Shown here: piece by piece, positions 44,290 through 52,261 of the stretch | Position numbering within the stretch: position 1 is the stretch's first letter | How the letters are laid out: the number at the start of each line of letters is the position of its first letter | From: an uncultured Erysipelotrichaceae bacterium | Lineage (GTDB): Bacteria > Bacillota_I > Bacilli_A > RF39 > UBA660 | Reading direction: 5' to 3' | Assembly: GCA_902761685.1 (NCBI GenBank) | Contig: CACWLI010000004.1 | Span: 46,331 to 110,330 of the forward strand | DNA length: 64,000 bases | Program-made: the position numbers and the translations under genes | Notes under the pieces: model-generated | What the model saw: only the letters and a program-made list of their open reading frames with translations | Database searches by the model: none | What the model was told of the DNA's origin: nothing

Positions 44290-45678
44290 TTAATAATCAC
44301 AATTATTTGGAGTTCTTGGATATGGTATTACATCTCTAATATTTTCAATACCAGTTAAATACATAATTAATCTTTCAAATCCAAGACCAAAACCTGAATG
44401 ATAACATCCTCCAAACCTTCTTAAATTTGTATACCATTCAAGAGTATCTTTATTAACTCCCATTTCATCCATTCTCTTAATTAATTTATCATAATCATCT
44501 TCTCTTTGACTTCCACCCATAAGTTCACCTGCTCCTGGAACTTCTAAGTCAACTGCAGCAACAGTTTTACCATCATCATTAAGTTTCATATAATAAGCTT
44601 TTATATCTTTTGGCCAATCAGTAATAAATACTGGTCCATTAAAATGTTCTGTAATATATTTTTCATGTTCTTTTGCTATATCTTCACCATAATCTGGTTC
44701 AAATTCCCATTTAACTTTAGCTTCTTTTAATAATGTAATTGCATCATGATGAGTAATTCTAACAAATTTACTATTTAACACTTTATTTAATTTTTCAATT
44801 AATCCTTTTTCAACAAATTTATCAAAAAATTCTATCTCAAGTGGACACTTATCCATAACATATTTAACTACATATTTTAACATTTCTTCTTCTATGTCCA
44901 TAATTCCATTTAAATCACAAAATGCAACTTCTGGTTCAATCATCCAAAATTCATTAGCATGTGTTTTAGTATTAGATTTTTCAGTTCTCATTGTTGGACC
45001 AAATGTATATATTTTCTTATATGCCATTGCAAATGTTTCTCCATGTAATTGTCCACTTCCAGTTATATATGATTTTTTTCCAAATAAATCTTTTTTAAAA
45101 TCAGTTTTTCCATTTTCATCTTTAGGCAAATTATCAAAATCAAATGTAGTTATCTTAAACATTTGATCAGATCCTTCACAATCTGCTCCAGTTATAATTG
45201 GACTATGAAAATATACATAATTATTAGATTGAAAATATTCATGTATAGCTTGAGCAGCTACACTTCTAACTCTAAATACTGCATTAAATAAATTTGTTCT
45301 TGGTCTTAAATAAGCAACCTCTCTTAAGAATTCTCTTGTATGTCTCTTTGGTTGAATTGGATAATCTTCTGGTGAATCACCTAATAATATAATAGAGCTT
45401 ACTTTCATTTCATGACTTTGACCAGATCCTTCACTTTTAACAATTTTTCCTTTTACTCTAATTGCTGAACCTACTCTAATTTTACTAATCATATCAAAAT
45501 CTTTTAATTCTTTTTCATAAACTAATTGTAAACTTTTAAAATAAGTTCCATCATTAAAATCAATAAATCCAAAGTTAGATTGATTTCTATTATTTCTAAC
45601 CCATCCTTCTAAAGTAACTTCTTTATTTTCATACTTTTTAATACTTTCAAATAAATCTTTAACATCCATTTCTTTCAT
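44290..45678 (-). CDS. asnS: Asparaginyl-tRNA synthetase
   Basis: Class IIb synthetase forming Asn-tRNA directly. 462 residues: OB fold (TLEGWVRNNRNQSNFGFIDF), HSPIITGADCEGSDQMF, motif 2 MRTEKSNTKTHANEFWMIEP, motif 3 GFGLGFERLIMYLTGIENIR and the C-terminal DVIPYPRTPNNCDY. Three nt below the ASCH-domain gene and under the Asn T-box. Its presence makes the amidotransferase unnecessary for Asn, so GatCAB probably serves Gln-tRNA. Confidence 0.96.
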   Translation of the reverse strand: MKEMDVKDLFESIKKYENKEVTLEGWVRNNRNQSNFGFIDFNDGTYFKSLQLVYEKELKDFDMISKIRVGSAIRVKGKIVKSEGSGQSHEMKVSSIILLGDSPEDYPIQPKRHTREFLREVAYLRPRTNLFNAVFRVRSVAAQAIHEYFQSNNYVYFHSPIITGADCEGSDQMFKITTFDFDNLPKDENGKTDFKKDLFGKKSYITGSGQLHGETFAMAYKKIYTFGPTMRTEKSNTKTHANEFWMIEPEVAFCDLNGIMDIEEEMLKYVVKYVMDKCPLEIEFFDKFVEKGLIEKLNKVLNSKFVRITHHDAITLLKEAKVKWEFEPDYGEDIAKEHEKYITEHFNGPVFITDWPKDIKAYYMKLNDDGKTVAAVDLEVPGAGELMGGSQREDDYDKLIKRMDEMGVNKDTLEWYTNLRRFGGCYHSGFGLGFERLIMYLTGIENIRDVIPYPRTPNNCDY

Positions 45679-45681
45679 CTC

Positions 45682-46020
45682 CTATTTAACTAATTTTATT
45701 TCTATTCCAACAACACCATACTTTTGTTGTTCATCTTCACTATAATATTTATTCATATCACTAGGATTAACTATTTCATTTTCATTATATCCAAGTGATA
45801 TTGGATTAAAATGCTTATATAATTCTTCAAAATTATTATAAACATGTAAATTAACTACTTCACATTTAATAATTTCATCATTCAATCTATTTCTAAACTC
45901 AATTAAGTCACCTTGTTTTATCAGTCTTCTTTTTTCATCATATAGTCTCATCTCAATTGTTTTAGTTTTATTCTTTATAGAGTTAAATGGTTCATTATTA
46001 AGTCTCATTTCATGTATCAT
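45682..46020 (-). CDS. ASCH-domain protein
   Basis: 112 residues matching the ASCH fold (PUA-like beta barrel, RNA-binding or RNA-nuclease related): MRLNNEPFNSIKNKTKTIEM, RLYDEKRRLIKQGDLIEFRN, YGVVGIEIKLVK. First gene of the Asn T-box operon, directly below the riboswitch with a GGAGG site. Known ASCH proteins hydrolyse modified nucleosides or cleave RNA; placement with AsnRS/AspRS/GatCAB hints at a tRNA-linked role, which is inference. Confidence 0.85.
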   Translation of the reverse strand: MIHEMRLNNEPFNSIKNKTKTIEMRLYDEKRRLIKQGDLIEFRNRLNDEIIKCEVVNLHVYNNFEELYKHFNPISLGYNENEIVNPSDMNKYYSEDEQQKYGVVGIEIKLVK

Positions 46021-46027
46021 TTTTCCT

Positions 46028-46240
46028 CCAAAAATAAAAGAGATAGTACAAGGAGTCTATATTAGACGGTACCATCCCTTTTTTAACTTGATTTTATAAC
46101 GGTTTTACCCGTGAATGTCTACTATTACTTCGACACTCCTCTTCATGGTGTTATTCACATATATATCTCATTAGTTTCCACCAACCACTAACTCTCTATT
46201 AAGAATTTATATGTTACTTCTCCACTTCATCGATTTCTTC
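46028..46240 (-). ncRNA. T-box riboswitch, asparagine-specific
   Basis: Reading leftwards: AGAGAGTTAGTGG, GGTGGAAAC apex, specifier AAC (46152-46150) followed by A, ACGGGTAAAACCGT hairpin, and the T-box AAGGGATGGTACCG at 46080-46067. The specifier lies 21 nt after GGAAAC, exactly as GCT does in the alaS T-box, which fixes the reading as Asn and not the GAC seen later. An AAGG...CTCCTT hairpin enclosing GTCTA/TAGAC would be the off state. It controls ASCH-asnS-aspS-gatCAB. Confidence 0.92.
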
Positions 46241-46244
46241 ATTA

Positions 46245-46273
46245 ATTATACTTTTTTGAATATATAAAGTCAA
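46245..46273 (-). promoter_or_regulatory. Promoter of the Asn T-box operon
   Basis: TTGACT (46273-46268), 17-nt spacer, TATAAT (46250-46245), immediately upstream of the T-box leader. Confidence 0.85.
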
Positions 46274-46326
46274 TTATTTAAATTCTAATTTTAGGTTTAT
46301 AATTTTTTAATTAAATTAGATAATAA

Positions 46327-46644
46327 TTATCTTATCATTTTCTTTTCACTAAATATGTTAATCAAACTATTAATTATTTCTTCATATGTATGAACATATC
46401 CTATTGAAGAAGAATATATTTCAATAATTCTATCTATATCACTTGTTTGAGCAATTTTAATTATAGATTTATCATAATATAATGTTGAATTATAATCTCT
46501 AGTAGAAGTTATATTTAAAAAACTTTCATTCGTCCATATTGTAATACTAGGATTAGGACTACATAATTCTCTAAATACACTACTTGATAAATTAACTTCT
46601 TTTTGTTTTGTTAACAAATCATTTAAATAATCTATCGTATTCAT
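46327..46644 (-). CDS. Unknown small protein, paralogue of the adjacent gene
   Basis: 105 residues, soluble. Shares with the next gene the pattern P-x-I-x-IW-x-N ... I-x-x-T/C-S-x-x-[DE]-Y (here SITIWTNESFLNITSTRDYN) and a C-terminal helix ([LI]-x-IY ... Y-x-E-x-I-x-[SN]-[LI]-I). Family not recognised. 11 nt below its paralogue, same transcript from the promoter at 47040. Confidence 0.72.
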   Translation of the reverse strand: MNTIDYLNDLLTKQKEVNLSSSVFRELCSPNPSITIWTNESFLNITSTRDYNSTLYYDKSIIKIAQTSDIDRIIEIYSSSIGYVHTYEEIINSLINIFSEKKMIR

Positions 46645-46655
46645 TTTTATTCCCC

Positions 46656-47015
46656 CTATAAACTTAATACTAGTGGTTGATTATTTAAAGCATCTATAAT
46701 ACTTTCTAGTTTTTCTCCATAATCACTAATACTAATAGCATCATATATTTTTAATGCTGTTTCTTTATCATCAACAACATATAATATTTCTGGAGTATTT
46801 TTAGTTCCAGTTTCTAATCTTTTATATAGTGATTCTTTAATAACATTACAATATTCATCACTAGAACATATATTTATTAGATTTAGATTATTCTTCCAAA
46901 TAATAACATTTGGTATATCTTTTTCTACTTCATCAATAAATCCTTTTGTTAAATTAAAACTAACAACTAATCCACTATTATAATATTTATTTAATACTTT
47001 TTTTAAGTAACTCAT
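46656..47015 (-). CDS. Unknown small protein, paralogue of the adjacent gene
   Basis: 119 residues, soluble, beginning MSYLKKVLNKYYNSGLVVSF; contains NVIIWKNNLNLINICSSDEY and LKIYDAISISDYGEKLESII matching the neighbour. GAGGAG ribosome-binding site. Function unknown. Confidence 0.75.
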   Translation of the reverse strand: MSYLKKVLNKYYNSGLVVSFNLTKGFIDEVEKDIPNVIIWKNNLNLINICSSDEYCNVIKESLYKRLETGTKNTPEILYVVDDKETALKIYDAISISDYGEKLESIIDALNNQPLVLSL

Positions 47016-47039
47016 TTACTCTCCTCTTAATTGTGCTAT

Positions 47040-47068
47040 ATTATACCACAATTTGAGGCTTTTTTCAA
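47040..47068 (-). promoter_or_regulatory. Promoter for the paired small genes
   Basis: TTGAAA (47068-47063), 17-nt spacer, TATAAT (47045-47040). The -35 box abuts the hisS stop codon, so this promoter sits in the short gap after hisS with no terminator visible between. Confidence 0.78.
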
Positions 47069-48388
47069 TTACTCCATTATTATATTTTTAACTTTATCTA
47101 GTTCATTTTTATCAATTTCAATTTGACTTCCATCAATCATATTTTTAAGAACTATTACATTTTTATTTACTTCATCTTCACCAATTATAATTACATATTT
47201 ATTATTTAGTTTATCAGCATATCTAATTTTTTGTTTAAATCCTTTTTCAATAAAACATATATTAGTACTAATGCCCATATTTCTAAGTTTATTATTTATA
47301 TTATAAATATATTCAAAATTATCACACATTGGTAAGATTACAACATTTGATGGACTAACATTATCTATCTTTACTATTCCTGCTTCAACTAATTGATAGA
47401 ATAATCTAGTAAGTCCTATTGATATGCCAACTCCAGGTAATTTTTTATCTGTATAATATTCTGCTAGGTTTTCATACCTACCACCAGAACATACACTTCC
47501 AATACCAGGATAATCAATTAATTTTGTTTCATATACTGTACCAGTATAGTAATCTAGTCCACGAGCAATAGTTAAATCTATTTCATAATTCTTTTGTGGT
47601 AAACCTCTTAATTCTAAATCTTTTATTACACTTTCTAGTTCACTTACTCCTAATTTAAATGTTTCATTATCACAAAAATCATTTTTTAATATATTTAATT
47701 TTTTATCATTATTTCCATCAAGAGTAATAAACTCAATTATTTTATTAAGACTTTCACTATTTACACCAAGATCACCAAGTTCTTTTTTAACTTCATTTTC
47801 TCCAATTTTTTCTAGTTTATCAACTATTCTTAAAATATCAGTTATTTTATCTTTTAATCCTAAACTTTCAAAAAATCCACCAAGTACTTTTCTGTTATTT
47901 ATTCTAATAACAAATTCTCCAATATCTAGTTTATTAAATATATCATATATAACATTTACAACTTCAGAATCATATTTAATTGATAGATTATCTTCTCCAA
48001 TTACATCTATGTCACATTGATAGAATTCTCTAAATCTTCCTTTTTGAGGTCTTTCACCACGAAATACTTTTCCAACTTGATATCTTTTAAATGGAAATAC
48101 TAATTCATTACTTCTTTTAGCTACATATTTAGCAAGTGGTACTGTTAAATCAAATCTAAGTGATAAATCATTATCTCCTTTTTCAAATCTATATATTTGT
48201 TTTTCTGTTTCTCCTCCTGCTTTAGCAAGTAATACTTCAGATAATTCAATAACTGGTGTATCAAGAGGATAAAAACCATAACTCTTATATGTTTCAATAA
48301 TTGTATTTTTCATTTTATCAAACATTAATTGTTCACTAGGATATAATTCCATAAAACCACTTAATGTTTTAGGTTCTGTTTTGTTCAT
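47069..48388 (-). CDS. hisS: Histidyl-tRNA synthetase
   Basis: Class IIa synthetase, 439 residues. Motif 1 region (FPFKRYQVGKVFRGERPQKG with the motif 2 loop RFREFYQCDIDVIG), HisA/HisB motifs (ARGLDYYTGTVYE, SVCSGGRYENL), motif 3 PGVGISIGLTRL and a C-terminal anticodon domain. AGGAG site before ATG at 48388. Upstream lies a His-codon leader peptide and a strong hairpin instead of a T-box. Confidence 0.96.
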   Translation of the reverse strand: MNKTEPKTLSGFMELYPSEQLMFDKMKNTIIETYKSYGFYPLDTPVIELSEVLLAKAGGETEKQIYRFEKGDNDLSLRFDLTVPLAKYVAKRSNELVFPFKRYQVGKVFRGERPQKGRFREFYQCDIDVIGEDNLSIKYDSEVVNVIYDIFNKLDIGEFVIRINNRKVLGGFFESLGLKDKITDILRIVDKLEKIGENEVKKELGDLGVNSESLNKIIEFITLDGNNDKKLNILKNDFCDNETFKLGVSELESVIKDLELRGLPQKNYEIDLTIARGLDYYTGTVYETKLIDYPGIGSVCSGGRYENLAEYYTDKKLPGVGISIGLTRLFYQLVEAGIVKIDNVSPSNVVILPMCDNFEYIYNINNKLRNMGISTNICFIEKGFKQKIRYADKLNNKYVIIIGEDEVNKNVIVLKNMIDGSQIEIDKNELDKVKNIIME

Positions 48389-48443
48389 AATTCATTCTCC
48401 TAACTATTTATATTTTATCATTTTTTATTTCTTATTTAAATAA

Positions 48444-48472
48444 AAAGATTATATGTACGACATATAATCTTT
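48444..48472 (-). terminator. Terminator/attenuator in the hisS leader
   Basis: 13-bp perfect stem (AAAGATTATATGT / ACATATAATCTTT, 3-nt loop) followed by TTATTTAAATAAG, 29 nt after the leader-peptide stop and 55 nt before hisS. A plain terminator of the leader ORF or the off-state hairpin of a ribosome-dependent attenuator. Confidence 0.88.
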
Positions 48473-48501
48473 ATTATGTTTATTTATATAATGTTTTAAT
48501 A

Positions 48502-48585
48502 TTAATGTCGTTTTATACAAAGCAAAGAAGGTTCATTTTCATGAACTTGATGATTATTATGATTATTATTCATTAATCTTATCAT
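48502..48585 (-). CDS. His-codon-rich leader peptide of hisS (27 residues)
   Basis: From the ATG at 48585 the frame reads MIRLMNNNHNNHQVHENEPS followed by LLCIKRH and TAA. Four of 27 codons are His (residues 9, 12, 15, 27), against a low frequency elsewhere. A GAAGGA site lies about 7 nt upstream and a consensus promoter about 30 nt further. Position between promoter and terminator ahead of hisS is that of an attenuation leader: ribosomes stalling at His codons when charged tRNA-His is scarce would favour antitermination. The antiterminator pairing is not obvious by eye, so the mechanism is inferred. Confidence 0.65.
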   Translation of the reverse strand: MIRLMNNNHNNHQVHENEPSLLCIKRH

Positions 48586-48611
48586 ACATTTTCCTTCTTT
48601 CTTAGTTCTAA

Positions 48612-48640
48612 ATAATACAACATTCTATAAAATATGTCAA
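48612..48640 (-). promoter_or_regulatory. Promoter of the hisS leader transcript
   Basis: TTGACA (48640-48635), 17-nt spacer, TATTAT (48617-48612). Start site expected near 48605, just before the leader peptide. Confidence 0.82.
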
Positions 48641-48643
48641 GTT

Positions 48644-48994
48644 TTAGTAAGTAATCACTATTTGTCTATATAATCCTTTATCTTCAACTATATAACTTTG
48701 AATATATAAATTATCTTTTCTGTATCCATATTCTAACTTATTAAAATCACTTAAATACTTATCTATTTCACTTTCTAAATCTTCTTTACTTCTCATTGAA
48801 TAGAAGATTGCTGCTGTCATACAACATTCTTCTTTTAAATATGAATGAAGTGGTATATAGATATCATGACCACGACCATGATATATTTCACTATAATAAG
48901 TAGCATTAGCTTTAAGTTTATATTTAACAATTCCAAAAATAGATACAATTATTATTAAAATTAAACTAATTATTATAATTAACTTCTTTTTCAT
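48644..48994 (-). CDS. Unknown exported small protein
   Basis: 116 residues with a long N-terminal hydrophobic segment after MKKK (LIIIISLILIIIVSIFGIV), acting as signal peptide or anchor, then a compact extracytoplasmic domain with an adjacent Cys pair (KEECCMTAAIFYSMRS). Family not recognised. Overlaps ligA by 4 nt and is probably co-expressed with it; its end lies next to the hisS promoter. Confidence 0.78.
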   Translation of the reverse strand: MKKKLIIIISLILIIIVSIFGIVKYKLKANATYYSEIYHGRGHDIYIPLHSYLKEECCMTAAIFYSMRSKEDLESEIDKYLSDFNKLEYGYRKDNLYIQSYIVEDKGLYRQIVITY

Positions 48995-50937
48995 TTTATC
49001 ATTTCCATAAATTCATTTTCACTAATTATTTTAATACCTAATTCACGAGCTTTTTTATTTTTTGTTGATGTACTATTAACATCATTATTAATTAAGTAAT
49101 TAACTTTACTTGATATAGCACTAATTACTTTTCCACCAAGACTTTCAATATATTCAATTAACTCATCTCTATTACTATAATGCTCTAGTGACCCAGTTAT
49201 AACAAACACTTGATTTTCAAGTGGTGTATTTTCACTTTTAACATCAATAAATTCAATTTCTTTTAATATACTATCAAATGAATTAACAAATTCAGGGGTA
49301 TTAAATGCTTCAATCCATTTACTCGCTATTACATCACCTAAACCATCTATTTCACTTAATTCTTCAAAAGTAATATTTCTAATTTTATTAATATCATTAT
49401 CACATTTTTTACATATTAATTTTGCTCTAGATAATCCTATTTCAGGAATACCAAGTGAATATATAAAATTAGCTATTTTAACTTTTCTAGATTTTTCAAT
49501 GCTTTCAATCATATTATCATATGACTTTTGTCCAAATCCTTCAAAATTAATAATTTCATCTTTATATCTATCTAAATGATAAATATCAGAATAATCATTA
49601 ATCATTCCCTCTTTAAATAATTTAGATAATATTTGTTCACTTATCCCATCAATGTTCATAGCATTACGACTAGTAAATAAATCTAATCTTTTAATAAATT
49701 TAGCATGACAGAAATCATTAGAACAATATAAATATTTAACACCATTATTCTCTATTACTTCAGTTTTATGATTACATACTGGGCATACTTCAGGTATCTT
49801 AATATTATCACTTTGTGTTTTATTGTTAGCAATTTGTGGAATAATCATATTAGCTTTAAATACTTCAATTGTATCTCCAATGCCAAGTTTTAATCTACTC
49901 ATAATAGATAAATTATGAACACTCGCTCTTGATACAATTGTACCTTCTATTTCAATTGGTTCAAATACTGCTACTGGGTTAATTAACCCAGTTCTAGAAG
50001 TACTCCAATCAACTTCAATAAGTTTAGTTTCAACTGTTTCATCTTTCCATTTAAATGCAATTGAATGACGAGGAAACTTAGCAGTCATACCAAGTGATAA
50101 TCCGTATGCCATGTCATCAAATGTTAATACTAAACCATCTGATGGAATATCATATGTTTTAATTCTTTCTTTATATGTTAAAACAGCATCTTTCATTGTA
50201 TCTTTATTAACTCTAACTCTTTCAACACATTCAAATCCAAGAGATTCAAGCCATTTAAATTGTTCTTCTTTTGAATTAGGAATTTCATCACTAGCACTAA
50301 TTAATGCAAATACTATACAATTAACATTTCTTTGTGCAGTTACTCTACTATCTAATTGTCTAACAGATCCAGAACATAAATTCCTTGGGTTTTTATATTG
50401 AATATCATCTTCATCTGCTTCATCATTCATTTTATTAAAATCTGAATATTTTATAATAGCTTCTCCTCTTACAACTAATTGTCCTTTATATGGAATTGTA
50501 AAAGGAACATTTTTAAATTGTTTAACATTTTCAGTAACCACTTCACCAATAATACCATTACCACGAGTTACTCCTCTAACTAGTTTTCCCTCATTATATG
50601 TAAGAACTATTGTTAAACCATCTAACTTCCACGATAATAATCCTTCTTTATCTAAAATAAATTCACTTAAATCATCAATACTTTTTGTTTTTTGTAGTGA
50701 TAACATTGGACTAGAATGTTCTACTTTTTCAAGCTGTTTAGATACTTCAGTTTCAACATTTACAGTTGGACTATTAGCAAAAGTAGTATTCGTTTCACGT
50801 TCTAAATTAACAAGTTCATCATATAACTTATCATATTCATAATCAGTCATAATCGGATCACTAAATTGATAATACATTTTAGATGCATAATTTAATGTTT
50901 CAATTAATTCTTTCATTCTTTTGATTTTATTGTCCAT
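48991..50937 (-). CDS. ligA: NAD-dependent DNA ligase
   Basis: Seals nicks in replication and repair. About 648 residues: Ia domain with YYQFSDPIMTDYEYDKLYDE, adenylation motif KLDG (LSWKLDGLTIVLTYNEG, near residue 104), RNLCSGSVRQLD, OB fold, four-Cys zinc finger (CPVCNHK ... CSNDFCHAK), HhH repeats and a C-terminal BRCT domain. ATG at 50937 chosen because GAGGGTGA lies upstream; a GTG/ATG 15 nt earlier is possible. Conserved Gly-x-Gly of motifs III-V all present. Confidence 0.96.
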   Translation of the reverse strand: MDNKIKRMKELIETLNYASKMYYQFSDPIMTDYEYDKLYDELVNLERETNTTFANSPTVNVETEVSKQLEKVEHSSPMLSLQKTKSIDDLSEFILDKEGLLSWKLDGLTIVLTYNEGKLVRGVTRGNGIIGEVVTENVKQFKNVPFTIPYKGQLVVRGEAIIKYSDFNKMNDEADEDDIQYKNPRNLCSGSVRQLDSRVTAQRNVNCIVFALISASDEIPNSKEEQFKWLESLGFECVERVRVNKDTMKDAVLTYKERIKTYDIPSDGLVLTFDDMAYGLSLGMTAKFPRHSIAFKWKDETVETKLIEVDWSTSRTGLINPVAVFEPIEIEGTIVSRASVHNLSIMSRLKLGIGDTIEVFKANMIIPQIANNKTQSDNIKIPEVCPVCNHKTEVIENNGVKYLYCSNDFCHAKFIKRLDLFTSRNAMNIDGISEQILSKLFKEGMINDYSDIYHLDRYKDEIINFEGFGQKSYDNMIESIEKSRKVKIANFIYSLGIPEIGLSRAKLICKKCDNDINKIRNITFEELSEIDGLGDVIASKWIEAFNTPEFVNSFDSILKEIEFIDVKSENTPLENQVFVITGSLEHYSNRDELIEYIESLGGKVISAISSKVNYLINNDVNSTSTKNKKARELGIKIISENEFMEMIK

Positions 50938-50956
50938 AATATTCACCCTCACATAA

Positions 50957-50985
50957 AAAGATAGTATCTTTTTAACACTATCTTT
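50957..50985 (-). terminator. Intrinsic terminator
   Basis: AAAGATAGT / ACTATCTTT stem (11-nt loop) with T-run, after the zinc-ribbon gene at 51013. Confidence 0.75.
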
Positions 50986-51012
50986 ATTATATCAAATTTT
51001 AAAACAAATTAT

Positions 51013-51381
51013 TTATGAATTTACAAATTTATAAATTATTATAAATAATACTATTTCTAAAATTATTAATACACCATCTATAATAATTATTTTTAAGTTT
51101 CTCTTATCATTGAACTTAAAATATCCAGCTAATGAAAATATAAGCGAAATAAGTAACCAAGGAATAATTATATTTATTGGAAAAATTAAAAATACGAAAT
51201 ATGAAATAAATCTTGTGATTATACAACCAATTGAAAAATTATAATATTCATTACTATAATTCTTTTTAACTTTTTCAACTTTAGCCTTTTCTTTTGATTT
51301 ATACTTAATTACCATACTTCCACATTTATTACATACTTCATCATTTTCATTTAATATATTATTACATCTATAACACTTCAT
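51013..51381 (-). CDS. Zinc-ribbon membrane protein
   Basis: 122 residues. N-terminal zinc ribbon MKCYRCNNILNENDEVCNKC (two CxxC), a Lys-rich linker, then three hydrophobic spans with short loops. This arrangement is common in uncharacterised Firmicutes proteins. ATG at 51381 with AGGTGA site; a GTG 9 nt upstream is less likely. Function unknown. Confidence 0.82.
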   Translation of the reverse strand: MKCYRCNNILNENDEVCNKCGSMVIKYKSKEKAKVEKVKKNYSNEYYNFSIGCIITRFISYFVFLIFPINIIIPWLLISLIFSLAGYFKFNDKRNLKIIIIDGVLIILEIVLFIIIYKFVNS

Positions 51382-51420
51382 ATTATTCACCTAAATAAAG
51401 TTTATCATATTACAAAATAA

Positions 51421-51443
51421 AAAAGTAGTTATAAACTACTTTT
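51421..51443 (-). terminator. Intrinsic terminator of the thioredoxin-like gene
   Basis: AAAAGTAGTT, 3-nt loop, AACTACTTTT, overlapping the stop codon and followed by TTTTTATTTTG. Confidence 0.9.
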
Positions 51444-52209
51444 TAGATGTTTTTGATTTTGTTTGAGTTTTAGAATTTGTTTTTTTAGCTGGTACTTTTT
51501 TAGAAGTTGATTTTTTAGAAGTTGTTGTTTTTGAAACTGTTTTTTTTGGAGCTTCTTTTTTTGGAGCTGCTTTTTTTTGAGCTTCTTTTTTTGGAGCTTC
51601 TTTTTTTACTTCTTCAACTCTTTCTTCTTCATCATTTTCTTCTAAAGGACTATTGCTTTTACTACTAACAATATATATAATTGCTCCTACAAAAACTACA
51701 CCTGCTAGAATTAATACAACTAATCCAGCATTACTTTCTTTTTCAGTTGATTCAGATTGTGTTTTGATACAATTATATCCTTCGCTAGTAGCATTTTCTA
51801 TACAAGAAACTGCATCTTTATCTCCTTCTGCATATGCTTCATTAATAATTGATTCAAGTGAAGTACTATATGTAGCAGCAGCATACAAATCACTAATTAC
51901 TACTAATGGTGTACCTTCATAAGATGCATCTTTAAATCCTTTTTTATTAAATGCTTCTACTACCTTAACTCCTAAATCATAATCTTTTCCGTGTTCCCAA
52001 TTAACATGATCAACATATAACTCTTTGCTAATAACTTCAAAAGTTTTGTTATAACCATCTAATCCTTCTAAATATTTGTGTTGTGCCTCACAAAAAGGAC
52101 ATCCTCCTGCTTCAAATACATATACTTTAACCTTTGCTTTTTCTTCTGCAAATAATGTTACTGGTAACATTAAAAGTAATGTAAATAAAACTGCTAATAA
52201 TTTTTTCAT
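51436..52209 (-). CDS. Exported thioredoxin-like protein with TM helix and Lys-rich tail
   Basis: 257 residues. Signal peptide (MKKLLAVLFTLLLMLPVTLF-A), then a thioredoxin-fold domain with C37-PF-C40 outside the cell, a second Cys pair further on (VSCIENATSEGYNC), one span near residue 170 (AGLVVLILAGVVFVGAIIYI) and a 75-residue cytosolic tail of Lys/Ala/Pro/Thr/Ser repeats (KKEAPKK, KKAAPKK, TTSKKSTSKK) resembling histone H1 or bacterial Hc1-like tails. The tail could bind nucleic acid, ribosomes or acidic lipid. Redox role outside, unknown partner inside. ATG at 52209 with AAGGAG site preferred over the earlier start. Confidence 0.82.
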   Translation of the reverse strand: MKKLLAVLFTLLLMLPVTLFAEEKAKVKVYVFEAGGCPFCEAQHKYLEGLDGYNKTFEVISKELYVDHVNWEHGKDYDLGVKVVEAFNKKGFKDASYEGTPLVVISDLYAAATYSTSLESIINEAYAEGDKDAVSCIENATSEGYNCIKTQSESTEKESNAGLVVLILAGVVFVGAIIYIVSSKSNSPLEENDEEERVEEVKKEAPKKEAQKKAAPKKEAPKKTVSKTTTSKKSTSKKVPAKKTNSKTQTKSKTSKK

Positions 52210-52261
52210 ATTTACTCCTTTCATACCTACTTATTTATTTTATTACAATTTATTTAAATAA

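Noticed and set aside
46086..46152. GAC (Asp) as the specifier of the second T-box
   Set aside because: A GAC followed by A occurs later in stem I, but AAC lies at exactly the specifier position found in the Ala T-box and asnS is the first synthetase below it.
48565..48589. Alternative leader frame starting at 48589 (MYDKINE)
   Set aside because: Only seven codons; the frame from 48585 has better spacing to the GAAGGA site and carries the His codons.
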